Positions 17,429 to 27,236 of a stretch of DNA of 64,000 nt are shown in pieces. The notes under the pieces are model-generated. The model was not told where the DNA came from. It ran no database searches and saw only the letters and a list, made by a program, of their open reading frames with translations. A program made the translations under genes and the position numbers. The stretch is from Sphingobacterium prati (GTDB lineage: Bacteria; Bacteroidota; Bacteroidia; Sphingobacteriales; Sphingobacteriaceae). The first letter of the stretch is position 1. Every line of letters begins with the position of its first letter. Location: NCBI RefSeq assembly GCF_013167215.1, contig NZ_JABJWY010000038.1, positions 522,765 to 586,764 on the forward strand, written 5' to 3'.

Positions 17429-18787
17429 CTAAGGTAAGGCAACTCCGCCATACTGGCTCACATTTACTTTTCCTAGTTTGGTGCTATATTTCGCATTGAT
17501 GGCATCAACAAAAACATTGGCCATAATGGCATAGCCCATAGGCGTTAAGTGAACACCATCCAAAGAGAATATATTACCGGTGATGTATTTATTGCTGATG
17601 GCGATACCGTTAATCTGATAGCCCGATTTTACTTTGTTCAGGAAACTGTAGATGTCCGCCACAGCAAGTTTTTTACTATCAGCAACCTGTTTGATCGTGG
17701 TGTTGAGCGCAACAATACGATCTTGGACCATTTTTGCCTCAGCCTCATCTAAAACGAAGTTATCACCAACTGGATTCGCGGGGTGTAGGCCGTAAGGAGC
17801 CGGATTAACAATACCTGTTGCAGGGTCTTTGAGATCTTGTCTGCCCAATAGCCCAGCCGAGGAAAATGGAAGGATAAACATGTCTTTATCCGTTGCTGCC
17901 CGAAAAGGGGCTGTCTTTGTTTTAATATAAATATCCTTGAATGGAGTGGCCGTGGGGTTTTGTGCCAATAATGCCGCATTCGCTCCAGCCAGTAGGGCCT
18001 GACGTGTTACTGTCGTGAAATAAGGCACTGCCGTCACATCAGGAATGGTGGCTACGACCCCTTTCTGTTCTTTGCTTGTCAATTTGGTTATAAATTCAGT
18101 ATAACGCACTGTAAAGGTCTGTTCTGAAATCAGGGTGTTTGTGGCATCCGTGGTTACGGCACCGTTTGTGGCATAGCCCAGCACGTCGTTATTTCCTAAT
18201 GAGAAGGAAAAGAACGTATGGTCTTTGGTTGTTGCAAAATCTACGTAGGTCGTTGTAGCGGGTGCATTGTCTGGTAGCAATCGCTCGAAATAAGGATTCC
18301 CTTTTGTCGTACCTATTCCTGGCGCAAATGCCATATCCAAGCGCATGCCGGGTACGCCGAGATTATTGATGGGGCCAGTGTATTTGATGTAAAGGGGCTT
18401 TTTGTCTTCTGTTTGACCACGGATGGCCAGGTGATCAGTTACGGTCCCCAATTGTGGCTGACCGTTCACCAGTGCTTTTAAATATAAGAACCCGCTTCCA
18501 TTATAGTTTTCTGCAGGAAAATAAGGCTGCAAAAACTCTCCGCCGCCTACTTTTTTCATCTCTTGTGCGAGCATATTCGGGAAAGATTGTTCCTGCCCCT
18601 TCAGACTAAGTCCACTATTGGCGTAGCCCGAAGTCAGGGAGTTACCAACAGCAATATATTTGCTGAAATCTACATTTTCGGGGTTTCCGCCTTTGGTGTC
18701 AATGTCGATAGATGGTTTACAGGACGCAGCCAATGCCAGCGCAGCAAAACCAATATAAAGCTTAATATTTTTTTGAAATCTTTTCAT
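17429..18787 (-). CDS. SGNH/GDSL-family hydrolase lipoprotein
   Basis: Probable surface or periplasmic esterase/lipase. A lipoprotein signal (lipobox ending ALAASC) precedes the SGNH core. Visible are block I GNSLTSGYANSG (catalytic Ser), the GNND block (SLGNNDVLGY) and block V DGVHLTPMGY (catalytic Asp and His). At 452 residues it is larger than minimal GDSL enzymes because of inserted loops. It begins 6 bp after the stop of a FadL-family gene, so the two form a tight operon. The likely sense is lipid or ester hydrolysis at the surface followed by fatty-acid uptake. The substrate is not shown by the sequence. Confidence 0.85.
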   Translation of the reverse strand: MKRFQKNIKLYIGFAALALAASCKPSIDIDTKGGNPENVDFSKYIAVGNSLTSGYANSGLSLKGQEQSFPNMLAQEMKKVGGGEFLQPYFPAENYNGSGFLYLKALVNGQPQLGTVTDHLAIRGQTEDKKPLYIKYTGPINNLGVPGMRLDMAFAPGIGTTKGNPYFERLLPDNAPATTTYVDFATTKDHTFFSFSLGNNDVLGYATNGAVTTDATNTLISEQTFTVRYTEFITKLTSKEQKGVVATIPDVTAVPYFTTVTRQALLAGANAALLAQNPTATPFKDIYIKTKTAPFRAATDKDMFILPFSSAGLLGRQDLKDPATGIVNPAPYGLHPANPVGDNFVLDEAEAKMVQDRIVALNTTIKQVADSKKLAVADIYSFLNKVKSGYQINGIAISNKYITGNIFSLDGVHLTPMGYAIMANVFVDAINAKYSTKLGKVNVSQYGGVALP

Positions 18788-18793
18788 AATCTA

Positions 18794-20014
18794 TTACCAT
18801 TTATAGGTGAATGAAATTGAAGGGGCATGAATGTTAGTCTTGTAAGCACCCTCAATTTGTGTGACGGGGCTTGTGACAGTGCGCTCTTTCAATTTTTGTA
18901 AAACATAAGCTGCATGAAGGCTGAATTTGTCGTTGATCGCGTAAGACAAGCCCAGCGCACCCATAATACGGTCATTGTCCGGAGTCTCCGCATAGACATA
19001 GTCTTTATCAACTGGCGTTTTTACATATCCCACTCCGGCACGTACAGCTAACTTTTCGTTGGCTTTGTAATTCACCCCAACTTTTCCTGAAAATGCATTC
19101 TTATAATTTTTTATTTGCTCTGTATCCTGTAGCAAAGGTGTATTGTCTGCATAATCAAAAACTAGCTTTTTATAGATATTGTATTGGATAAAAGTTCCGT
19201 CGGCAACAATATCCACTTTGTCACTCACCGGAACCGAGAGGCCGAGGTTAAGTGATGCTGGCAAAGGAAGTTCTGCGCTAAATTTGGTGTCGGGAAACGA
19301 GGCTGCAACAGCATCAGGCACCGTAAATTCGGCATCCCCCTTTTTCAGCTTTGTAACGACTTTTGACCGGTAAGATAAAGAGATCGCGACATTGTTGTCA
19401 AAGTTGTAATGGGCGCCGACGTTGTAACCTATCCCGGTACCTGTTCCGGTCAATTTCGCATGTGCGGAGGACCCGTCCGTTAAAAATAAAGGTAATGATC
19501 TGGCCAAATCCACCATACCGATGTTGTAAACAAAGCCTGCACCGACGCTTAAGTTATCCGTAAGTTTATAACTGATGGTGGGCTGGATGTAAATCGCACG
19601 CAATTTTAGGTGGTTGAGCTCGTATTTTCCAGGCCAACTGTCTCCCCAGTCCACTGCTCCGCCATAAGGCGTATAGACACCAAGTCCGGCCTTCCAACGG
19701 GCATTGTCTGGACCAAAGGTCGCAAAAACAGAAAAAGGAGGAGTGACCTGCGAGCGCGTGTTATACACTTGATTGCTTCCTGATTCTTTGAAGGCTGATC
19801 GATACATTACCGTGGATATGCCTGCAGAAACCGCATTGTGGTCCATTTTTGCTAAACCTCCCGGATTGTAGAATATACTTGTTTCGTCTGTGAAAAGCGC
19901 AGATCCGGCACCAGCCATGCCTAATGCCCGTACGCCCTGTGTATTCACTTGAGACCCTTGTGCAAAGAGCAGTGATGGTGATGCACAAAGTATTGAGAAT
20001 AATAATTTCTTCAT
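18794..20014 (-). CDS. FadL/OmpP1-family outer-membrane transport protein
   Basis: A 406-residue outer-membrane barrel for uptake of hydrophobic compounds such as long-chain fatty acids. The signal peptide is MKKLLFSILCASPSLLFAQG. The FadL N-terminal hatch motif is clear (GVRALGMAGAGSALFTDETS, then IFYNPGGLA). The barrel ends in SISFTYKW, with an aromatic final residue as usual for Bam substrates. First gene of a two-gene unit with the SGNH hydrolase. Its promoter should lie in 20015-20090; a near-match -7 (TAGCATTG) is at 20054-20061 on the minus strand. Confidence 0.93.
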   Translation of the reverse strand: MKKLLFSILCASPSLLFAQGSQVNTQGVRALGMAGAGSALFTDETSIFYNPGGLAKMDHNAVSAGISTVMYRSAFKESGSNQVYNTRSQVTPPFSVFATFGPDNARWKAGLGVYTPYGGAVDWGDSWPGKYELNHLKLRAIYIQPTISYKLTDNLSVGAGFVYNIGMVDLARSLPLFLTDGSSAHAKLTGTGTGIGYNVGAHYNFDNNVAISLSYRSKVVTKLKKGDAEFTVPDAVAASFPDTKFSAELPLPASLNLGLSVPVSDKVDIVADGTFIQYNIYKKLVFDYADNTPLLQDTEQIKNYKNAFSGKVGVNYKANEKLAVRAGVGYVKTPVDKDYVYAETPDNDRIMGALGLSYAINDKFSLHAAYVLQKLKERTVTSPVTQIEGAYKTNIHAPSISFTYKW

Positions 20015-20094
20015 ACTAGTGTTTATTGTTGGTTAACGTTCCTCTTTAAAATACAATGCTAACATAGTAAATGTTTGGCTAATATTAATAAATG

Positions 20095-20126
20095 TTGTGT
20101 AATATTTTTTTTGCTCGTACCTTTAA
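20095..20126 (+). promoter_or_regulatory. Candidate tpx promoter
   Basis: TTG (20095-20097), 21 nt, TACCTTTA (20119-20126), one base off the -7 consensus. A start near 20132 gives a leader of about 28 nt and supports the downstream ATG at 20161. Confidence 0.5.
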
Positions 20127-20160
20127 GTGCAAGGAAACTAAAATTAAACAATCATATTTT

Positions 20161-20661
20161 ATGGCTACAATCACTTTTAAGGGTAATCCAGTGAATACTA
20201 AAGGCAACTTACCACAAGTCGGTGAGCAAGCACCTGATTTTAAATTAACTGCAGGCGATCTTTCCGATAAATCTTTAGCAGACTTTAAAGGGAAAAAAAT
20301 TGTGTTGAATATTTTTCCAAGTGTGGATACCGGAACCTGTGCAGCTTCCGTACGTGCATTTAATAAAGAAGCATCTCAATTGGACAATACGGTTGTACTG
20401 TGTATATCGAAAGATTTACCGTTTGCACAGGGACGTTTTTGTGCAGCTGAGGGCTTGAACAATGTGGTGACATTATCCGAATATAAAGATTCGAATTTCT
20501 CTGATGCTTATCAATTGGCGATTGCGGATGGACCCTTGGCCGGTCTATTGAGCCGTGTGGTTATTACATTGGATGAAAACGGAAAAGTATTGTATGAGGA
20601 GCAAGTTGCGGAGATTGCGGACGAACCGAACTATGCAGCTGCTATTGCTTCATTGAACTAG
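20161..20661 (+). CDS. tpx: Thiol peroxidase Tpx
   Basis: Atypical 2-Cys peroxiredoxin that reduces hydroperoxides with thioredoxin as donor. The 166-residue product carries peroxidatic Cys60 (SVDTGTCAASVR) and resolving Cys94 (GRFCAAEGL), the exact Tpx spacing, plus the TPX signature region. The ATG at 20161 (MATITFKGNPV) is the family start; the open frame extends upstream to 20092, but that part overlaps the candidate promoter and has no homology to the family. It is monocistronic and shares a bidirectional hairpin with the convergent sulfhydrylase gene. Confidence 0.96.
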   Translation: MATITFKGNPVNTKGNLPQVGEQAPDFKLTAGDLSDKSLADFKGKKIVLNIFPSVDTGTCAASVRAFNKEASQLDNTVVLCISKDLPFAQGRFCAAEGLNNVVTLSEYKDSNFSDAYQLAIADGPLAGLLSRVVITLDENGKVLYEEQVAEIADEPNYAAAIASLN

Positions 20662-20708
20662 GAGAATATTGGATGTTGAGAACAAATCTCCTATCTCAAT
20701 ACTAAAAA

Positions 20709-20760
20709 CCAAATAAGCGATAAAAAGCGTGCCTCAGCACGCTTTTTATCACTTATTTGG
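20709..20760. terminator. Bidirectional terminator between tpx and the sulfhydrylase gene
   Basis: An inverted repeat of 24 bp with one G-T mismatch and loop CTCA; the GC-rich core is AAAAAGCGTGC. It overlaps the stop codon of the minus-strand gene at 20753-20755. Confidence 0.88.
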
Positions 20761-21925
20761 TTTTCTCTAAAGCCTGTAAGATATCGTTGATAATATCTTC
20801 CTGATCCTCCAGGCCAACAGACAAACGAATACTGCCGGGTTGTATGCCCAGGTTTAGTCGCTCATCTTCTGACAACTTAGAGTGCGTCGTTGATGCAGGA
20901 TGCGTAGCGATTGATCGCGAGTCACCTAAATTGGATGTATATAGGATCATTTCCAGCTGATCGACAAAAGCTTTTGCACGTTCAAAACCACCTTTGACAA
21001 CAAGTGTAACAATACCACCTCCTGCTTTCATCTGTTTCTTCGCCAGTTCATATTGTGGATGGCTTGGTAGGAAAGGATATTTTACATCTTCAATCTCCGG
21101 ATGATTTTCCAATGCTTGGGCCAGTGCGAGTGCATTTGAACAATGGCGGTCCATACGGATACCCAGGGTATCGAGACTTTTAGAAATGATCCAGGCATTG
21201 AAAGGTGATAATGCTGGTCCTGTGTGTCGGATAAAGAACATGAGCTTATCGATCAATTCCTGTTTCCCAACCACGATACCACCTAAAACACGACCCTGTC
21301 CGTCCATATATTTGGTGGCCGAATGGATCACCAAATCAAAACCATATTGAATCGGTTTTTGAAGATATGGTGTCGCAAAACAGTTGTCGATCGAAAGAAT
21401 GATATTCGGATATTTTTGCTTGAATTTACCCAGCCATTCTAAATCTACTAATTCGAGTCCTGGATTGGATGGCGATTCCAGAAATATAATCTTCGTATTA
21501 GGCTGTATGGCCTTCTCCCACTCCTCAGGATTAGCTGCATCTACGTAAGTTGTTGTCACCCCCCAACGTGGAAAAAGTTCGGTAAATAACTGATGGGTGG
21601 AGCCAAATATTGCACGTGAAGAAACAATGTGGTCTCCACTTTCAATAATTGCCGCAAAGGACGCGAATACTGCGGCCATCCCGGACGCAAAAGATAAGCC
21701 AGCTTCGGCACCTTCCATAATACAGACCTTGTTGATGAATTCGGATGTATTCGGATTGGCATAGCGGGAATAAATCATTGCATCTTCTTCTCCAGCAAAG
21801 ACCGCCCGACCTTGTTCAGCGCTGTCGAAGATAAAACTTGATGTGAGGTATAAGGGAGTCGAATGTTCGCGTAGTGCTGAACGATCGACCTGTTCACGTA
21901 TGATTTTAGATTGATCTTTTTTCAT
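20753..21925 (-). CDS. O-succinyl/O-acetylhomoserine sulfhydrylase-type PLP enzyme (Cys/Met metabolism)
   Basis: Cytoplasmic PLP enzyme of the Cys/Met-metabolism family, probably adding sulfide to an activated homoserine to make homocysteine. The 390-residue product shows the YSRYANPNTSEF block, SGMAAVFASFAAI, IDNCFATPYLQ and the PLP Lys in HSATKYMDGQGR. The DGQGR after the PLP lysine and the overall size fit MetZ-like O-succinylhomoserine sulfhydrylases; cystathionine gamma-synthase or a gamma-lyase cannot be fully excluded. The start MKKDQSKIIREQ at 21923-21925 is preferred; the frame runs open to 22009 without family sequence. It is monocistronic. Confidence 0.88.
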   Translation of the reverse strand: MKKDQSKIIREQVDRSALREHSTPLYLTSSFIFDSAEQGRAVFAGEEDAMIYSRYANPNTSEFINKVCIMEGAEAGLSFASGMAAVFASFAAIIESGDHIVSSRAIFGSTHQLFTELFPRWGVTTTYVDAANPEEWEKAIQPNTKIIFLESPSNPGLELVDLEWLGKFKQKYPNIILSIDNCFATPYLQKPIQYGFDLVIHSATKYMDGQGRVLGGIVVGKQELIDKLMFFIRHTGPALSPFNAWIISKSLDTLGIRMDRHCSNALALAQALENHPEIEDVKYPFLPSHPQYELAKKQMKAGGGIVTLVVKGGFERAKAFVDQLEMILYTSNLGDSRSIATHPASTTHSKLSEDERLNLGIQPGSIRLSVGLEDQEDIINDILQALEKTK

Positions 21926-21992
21926 GATGTGTAAAGTTACGAGATGAAATTTTAATATGGTATATTTCGCTGCTAAATAACGTGTTTTTATA

Positions 21993-22028
21993 AAAAAAAC
22001 TGAGCACATCCTTGTACTCAGTTTTTTT
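21993..22028 (-). terminator. Hairpin terminator after the META-domain gene
   Basis: Perfect arms of 12 bp (AAAAAAACTGAG and CTCAGTTTTTTT) around a 12-nt loop, about 95 bp downstream of the stop at 22121. Confidence 0.65.
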
Positions 22029-22120
22029 CAGGATTTACAGTAGATCTGTAAGCCCCCTTTTTTATTACCATCGTTATGGGCAGCGGCGCCTATATGTCAG
22101 CAGAGTTCGCTGTTATTACC

Positions 22121-22609
22121 CTATTTTTTTACAAATTGCATCACAACAATATCGCCGGAAATGAATGTTAACGCATTATCCTTAACATCAAAGTTTGTCG
22201 TTGACTTTAGACCATTCATAAATTCGTTATAAGCGGCATTTTCACAGTGCATCATCGTAGATATCAATTTATCACCGATTTTAATGGAATTGCCTTTTTC
22301 ACTTTCGTAAGTGCCGCCGATACCATTACAGCCATTGTTGCCTTCGACTTTGTGGTCTTTGGTTGTGAAAGTCAAAGTAGGAATCTTGTCTTTAAAGAGG
22401 TCTTTGAGCCCTTTTCCGGCTGTCTCGGGCGTAGTGAGTGACTTTAGTTCCCAAGTTCCTTCCAGCGATGCATTATCCACCACACTTGGTTTTTGCACCG
22501 ATGTTGCGGTATCGCCGGCTCCTGTTGCTTCGGATTTTTTTCCTGCTGTATTACAAGCGACAGTGGAAAATGCCAATGCTACTGCTAAAATCATTAAATT
22601 TACTTTCAT
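22121..22609 (-). CDS. META-domain lipoprotein (HslJ-like)
   Basis: A 162-residue envelope lipoprotein. The signal MKVNLMILAVALAFSTVAC gives a lipobox Cys at residue 19, followed by a low-complexity linker of about 30 residues and a META/HslJ domain (SLEGTWELKSL..., then GCNGIGGTYE and TMMHCENA, the paired-Cys positions of the family). The exact role of META-domain proteins is not established; E. coli HslJ is linked to heat shock and novobiocin resistance. The ATG at 22607-22609 is preferred over upstream in-frame ATGs because it starts the signal peptide directly. It is monocistronic. Confidence 0.85.
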   Translation of the reverse strand: MKVNLMILAVALAFSTVACNTAGKKSEATGAGDTATSVQKPSVVDNASLEGTWELKSLTTPETAGKGLKDLFKDKIPTLTFTTKDHKVEGNNGCNGIGGTYESEKGNSIKIGDKLISTMMHCENAAYNEFMNGLKSTTNFDVKDNALTFISGDIVVMQFVKK

Positions 22610-23023
22610 AATCATTTTTAATAAAATAAATATTCCTTTTTCTGCCCTATAGCTTATAATTATCATGCCAGTCTTGTCCCAATGACATGCAATCAGCTGC
22701 TGTAGTACAGCTAACTTCTTTATCTTCTATTAATAACAAACCTATGTTTTTTGTTTGCACTCCTGCGTTGAAATAAATTTTTCTTTATAAGATTTATAAA
22801 AAAAACACACTTACACTGCGGTGGGAGATCATTTTACAGGATAGCTAAACACTTTATATCAATCGATTGATATCATTCGTGAAGGCCATTTTTTAGCTAG
22901 AAGGCGCATTTTACACATGTTTCCAATCTGTTCCAGAGCGCAAATGTTACATGGATAAGTTTATAAAACTTCTTATATTAGGGCTTTACAACCTAATTTT
23001 CTAGTACTTATTTAATAAAGAAT
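22610..23023. other. Intergenic control region before the fucosidase operon
   Basis: About 414 bp between divergent genes. Most is AT-rich. The one notable element is the 18-bp palindrome at 22856-22873. Near the operon, TAATTTTC (22994-23001) is one base off the -7 consensus and could be its promoter. No RNA gene was seen. Confidence 0.45.
22856..22873. promoter_or_regulatory. Perfect 18-bp palindrome, candidate operator of the fucosidase operon
   Basis: ATATCAATC directly followed by its complement GATTGATAT. The central CG with flanking AAT/ATT is the layout of LacI-family operators. It lies 150 bp upstream of the GH29 start. The core AATCGATT recurs in the palindrome at 41700-41713 upstream of a susC gene. 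Confidence 0.45.
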
Positions 23024-24907
23024 ATGTTCACAATCTTGTTATCCTCCATCTTACTTTCCAGCGGTACGGTAGTCAAACCAGATACGTTAAAACCTTATGG
23101 GGCCTTGCCAACCGAACGCCAATTGAAATGGCAGGAGATGGAAACCTACTGTTTGATCCATTATACACCGACAACTTTTCAAAATAAGGAATGGGGGTAC
23201 GGAGATGCGGAGCCCTCCTTATTTAATCCTTCGGCATTTAATGCGAATCAAATCGCCAAAGCAGCGGCAGATGGTGGTTTCAGGGGCTTGATCAGTGTAG
23301 CGAAACATCACGATGGATTTTGTTTATGGCCGACCAAAACAACTTCTTATAGCGTTGCATCCTCACCTTGGAAGAATGGGAAGGGGGATATGGTGAAAGA
23401 ATTTATGGAAGCGACACATCGCAATGGAATGAAATTCGGGGTATACCTGTCTGCTTGGGACCGTCATGATGAACATTATGGAACGCCAGCTTATGCAACT
23501 GCTTATCGGCAGCAGCTGACCGAACTGATGAGCAATTATGGTCCTTTGTTCACTTCGTGGCACGATGGGGCAAATGGCGGTGATGGTTACTATGGCGGAC
23601 ATGAGGGAAAAAGGATCATCGATCGGACGACTTATTATGAATGGCATGAGAAAACATGGCCTATTGTGCGTAAACTTCAACCCGATGCCGTTATTTTCTC
23701 GGATATTGGACCTGATATGCGCTGGGTCGGTAATGAGCATGGTTTCGCTGCTGAAACTTCTTGGGCGACATTTACACCGAGAGGTTTAAATGGAAAAGTG
23801 GCTGTACCCGGTGCGACCGAATCGCATAATGCCGAAACGGGCGACCGGAATGGGAAATATTGGATTCCCGCAGAATGTGATGTGCCCCAACGTCCGGGAT
23901 GGTTTTATCATCAGGAACAGGATAGCCGTGTAAAAACACCAAATCAGCTGTTTGAAATCTATCTGAAATCTGTGGGTAGAGGTGCCTGTATGAATCTTGG
24001 CCTGGCGCCAATGCCTTCAGGTACACTCCACGAAAATGACGTGAAATCGCTACAGGCTTTTGGTAAAAAGATCAAAGAAACTTTCCGGACAAATCTGGCA
24101 AAAGGTGCTACCATTACGGCCTCCAATACGCGCAACGATGATTTCAAGACATATGCAACATCGCTGATTACCGATAATGACCGTTACAGCTATTGGGCAA
24201 CTGATGATGCCAAAACCTCAGCTACGCTTGAAATTAAGCTAACATCACCGGCGACATTTGATCTTATCCAATTGCGTGAAAATATCAAGCTCGGACAACG
24301 GATTGACAGCGTTATTATTGAACACAGGGTAGATAACGCCTGGAAACCATTGGCCAGAGCGACCAGCATTGGTGCGAATCGCCTGCTAAAACTTGAGCAG
24401 CCAACGACAACGGCAGATTTACGCGTGCATATCTATGCTCCTGTCGCAATTACCTTGAGTGACTTCGGACTATTTAAGGAATATAACGAATCCTTTACTT
24501 TCAATACAAAAGAGCTTAAAAAACAAACAGGTTTTAAATTAAAGACAGGCAGCTCTACCGATAATGCCTATATAACCGATGCTAATCCAAGTACCTTTGC
24601 GACCGTAGCAGACCGCGGGGTTTTGGTCATTGAAACGAATGGCCCTATTTCAGGGATTGGTTTCCTGCCTCGCCAGGACAAAAAGACTGCTGGTATTCCG
24701 ACCAAATATACAATTTCAACTAGTAGAGATGGCAAAAAGTGGACAAGCGTTAAGGAGGGCGAATTCTCCAACATCAAAGCAAATCCAATTTTGCAACAGG
24801 TATTTTTTGAAACGAACAACAATACCAAGTTTATAAAATTTGAACCAAAGCAATTTATTGAAGGAAATGAGCTGACTATTGCGGAGCTTGAACTTTATGG
24901 AAAATAG
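23024..24907 (+). CDS. Alpha-L-fucosidase, GH29
   Basis: Exported glycosidase that removes terminal alpha-linked L-fucose. A short signal peptide (about 1-16, MFTILLSSILLSSG) precedes the GH29 barrel: VAKHHDGFCLW, then WHDGANGGDGYYGG, whose Asp occupies the expected nucleophile position (WxDGANG block typical of GH29-B enzymes). The C-terminal part (from about 350) holds an F5/8-type-C-like module (ITDNDRYSYWATDD, TSATLEIKL) and a second beta domain (RDGKKWTSVKEGEF). First gene of a tight operon: it overlaps the GH95 start by 11 bp. A palindrome 150 bp upstream may be its operator. Confidence 0.93.
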   Translation: MFTILLSSILLSSGTVVKPDTLKPYGALPTERQLKWQEMETYCLIHYTPTTFQNKEWGYGDAEPSLFNPSAFNANQIAKAAADGGFRGLISVAKHHDGFCLWPTKTTSYSVASSPWKNGKGDMVKEFMEATHRNGMKFGVYLSAWDRHDEHYGTPAYATAYRQQLTELMSNYGPLFTSWHDGANGGDGYYGGHEGKRIIDRTTYYEWHEKTWPIVRKLQPDAVIFSDIGPDMRWVGNEHGFAAETSWATFTPRGLNGKVAVPGATESHNAETGDRNGKYWIPAECDVPQRPGWFYHQEQDSRVKTPNQLFEIYLKSVGRGACMNLGLAPMPSGTLHENDVKSLQAFGKKIKETFRTNLAKGATITASNTRNDDFKTYATSLITDNDRYSYWATDDAKTSATLEIKLTSPATFDLIQLRENIKLGQRIDSVIIEHRVDNAWKPLARATSIGANRLLKLEQPTTTADLRVHIYAPVAITLSDFGLFKEYNESFTFNTKELKKQTGFKLKTGSSTDNAYITDANPSTFATVADRGVLVIETNGPISGIGFLPRQDKKTAGIPTKYTISTSRDGKKWTSVKEGEFSNIKANPILQQVFFETNNNTKFIKFEPKQFIEGNELTIAELELYGK

Positions 24908-27236
24908 AATTTTAACACTTCTTGTGGTCTGCATCTGTCAGACCACGCTTTTGTTCGCTCAGCAAAATCCACTCAGCCTTTGGTACAATAAACCGGCCGT
25001 TATCTGGGAAGAAACTTTGCCACTGGGCAATGGGCTAATGGGGATGATGCCGGATGGAAATCCGAAGAAGGAAAAAATCGTGTTGAATGAGATCAGTATG
25101 TGGTCAGGGAGTCCAGAAGATCCCAATAAGTATGAGGCCTATAAAAATGTCAGTGCGATTCAGAACTTGTTGAAAGCAGGTAAAAATGACGAGGCCGAGA
25201 AATTGGTTAATGAAACCTTTATCACCAAAGGAAAAGGCTCCGGCTTTGGAAATGGCGCGGAGGTTCCTTATGGTTGTTATCAGTTACTGGGAGATCTCAT
25301 ACTGCACTATCAATTACCCTCCTCTCCGATAGCGGACTATACAAGATCCTTGGACCTAACCACGGCGACAGCGCAAACCTCTTTTCGTACTGGGGACATA
25401 AAGATTCAGCGAACCTATTATACTTCGTTTGACAGGAATGTCGGTGTTATTCAATTGAATCAAAACAGCGGCGCCAGACAGACGGTCGGTATTTCTTTCG
25501 AACGCAAGGAGCATATTGACCGTTACACGCTATTGGATGATGGTATTTTGGTCGAAGGGTCGCTCCCGGATGGTAAAGGGGGTAAAAATCTGAAATTTGT
25601 TAGTTTACTAAACGTACAGGGCAAGGATCTTCAGGTCAATAAAAAGCACCAGGTACTGGAAGTTTCGGCGAAAGGCAACCTTGCTATCTATATCACTGCG
25701 AGCACGTCTTATTATGGACGGGATCCACTGGCTACTGTAAAAGCGACCATTGCAGCATTGCACTCCTCCAATGCTGCAAAAATGTACCGTAATCATGTGA
25801 ATAGCTACCAGAAGACTTTTAACCGGGTCGAACTGAATCTATTTGGGAATAAATCGAATGCGGACATTCCGACCAACGAACGAATCGCTAATTTTTATAA
25901 AGATCCGGCACAGGATCCCGATTTAGCAAGTATTTATTATCAATATGGCCGTTATTTGAATATTTCAAGTGCGGCACCAAAAATCTCAAATTCACTTCCG
26001 CCAAATTTGCAGGGTTTATGGGCCAATCAGATCAATACACCATGGAATGGTGATTACCATTTAAATATCAATGCACAGATGAATCACTGGGGAGTGGAGG
26101 TGAATAATCTCAGTGAATATCATCAACCTTTTATTGAGTTGATCAAGCGGATAGCAAAAACAGGTGAGCAAACTGCGAAAGCGTATTATAATGCGCCCGG
26201 ATGGGTCGTTTATATGATGACCAATGTTTGGGGGTATTCTGCTCCGGGCGAACAGGCTTCCTGGGGAGCAAGCACTGCGTCAGGCTGGTTGTGCAACCAC
26301 CTGTGGGAGCATTATCTTTTTACCAGTGATAAAGAATATCTGAAAGAAATCTATCCGATACTCAAAGGCGCTGCACAATTTTATGATCATACCTTAGTGC
26401 ATGATCCAAAAACAGGTTGGTGGGTAACCTCGCCATCTGTGTCCCCGGAAAATGCGTTTCGAATGTCCAACGGAAAGGTTGCGGCAGTCGTGATGGGGCC
26501 TACAATCGACAATCAGATTGTACGCGAACTGTATCAGGCAGTGATTCAGGCAGATTCTATTTTGTCTATGAAAGATCGTTTTGCAGCTAGCTTGAAAGGG
26601 AAGTTAAAAGAGATTCCACCACCGATAGTGATCAGTAAATCTGGGCGTGTGATGGAATGGCTCGAAGATTATCAGGAGGTTGAACCCACACACCGCCATG
26701 TGTCCCATCTCTATGGCTTGTATCCTGCGGCATTCATCTCGCCACAAACGACTCCTGCTTGGGCAGAAGCTGCGCGCAAGACTTTGGCAGTAAGAGGAGA
26801 TGAAGGGACAGGATGGTCCAGGGCTTGGAAAATTTTATTTTGGGCAAGATTGCAGGATGGCGATCATGCGCTGGAGATTCTTCGCCAGCTGCTCAAACCT
26901 GCTTTTGTCAGTGAGACAACCTATCAGGGTGTCGGTGCGGGAACCTATCCCAACTTATTCTGTGCTCATCCGCCGTTTCAGATTGATGGCAACTTTGGTG
27001 GTGCTGCCGGTATTGCAGAGATGCTGATCCAAAGCCATAATGGCTATATTCACCTACTGCCGGCCTTGCCCAAAGCCTGGGCTAAAGGGCAGGTCAAAGG
27101 GCTGAAGGCCAGAGGTAATTACACGGTGGATATGCGTTGGGAACAGGGGAAAATTGTCGCACTTAAAATAAAAGGAAAAAAAGGAAATGTTCGGATATTT
27201 GAAAACGGAGCATATAAGGACTATAAAGTTCGTTAA
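24897..27236 (+). CDS. Alpha-L-fucosidase, GH95
   Basis: Exported inverting fucosidase, typically acting on alpha-1,2-linked fucose. Signal peptide MENRILTLLVVCICQTTLLFAQ. The N-terminal beta domain starts LSLWYNKPAVIWEETLPLGN. The catalytic (alpha/alpha)6 barrel includes PWNGDYHLNINAQMNHWGVE, holding the Asn pair that characterises GH95, and GTGWSRAWKILFWARLQDGD. A C-terminal beta domain follows DGNFGGAAGIAEMLIQS. 779 residues, full length. The ATG at 24897 is used because it begins the signal peptide and overlaps the GH29 stop (ATGGAAAATAG). Together with GH29 it should strip fucose of different linkages from host or plant glycans. Confidence 0.95.
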   Translation: MENRILTLLVVCICQTTLLFAQQNPLSLWYNKPAVIWEETLPLGNGLMGMMPDGNPKKEKIVLNEISMWSGSPEDPNKYEAYKNVSAIQNLLKAGKNDEAEKLVNETFITKGKGSGFGNGAEVPYGCYQLLGDLILHYQLPSSPIADYTRSLDLTTATAQTSFRTGDIKIQRTYYTSFDRNVGVIQLNQNSGARQTVGISFERKEHIDRYTLLDDGILVEGSLPDGKGGKNLKFVSLLNVQGKDLQVNKKHQVLEVSAKGNLAIYITASTSYYGRDPLATVKATIAALHSSNAAKMYRNHVNSYQKTFNRVELNLFGNKSNADIPTNERIANFYKDPAQDPDLASIYYQYGRYLNISSAAPKISNSLPPNLQGLWANQINTPWNGDYHLNINAQMNHWGVEVNNLSEYHQPFIELIKRIAKTGEQTAKAYYNAPGWVVYMMTNVWGYSAPGEQASWGASTASGWLCNHLWEHYLFTSDKEYLKEIYPILKGAAQFYDHTLVHDPKTGWWVTSPSVSPENAFRMSNGKVAAVVMGPTIDNQIVRELYQAVIQADSILSMKDRFAASLKGKLKEIPPPIVISKSGRVMEWLEDYQEVEPTHRHVSHLYGLYPAAFISPQTTPAWAEAARKTLAVRGDEGTGWSRAWKILFWARLQDGDHALEILRQLLKPAFVSETTYQGVGAGTYPNLFCAHPPFQIDGNFGGAAGIAEMLIQSHNGYIHLLPALPKAWAKGQVKGLKARGNYTVDMRWEQGKIVALKIKGKKGNVRIFENGAYKDYKVR

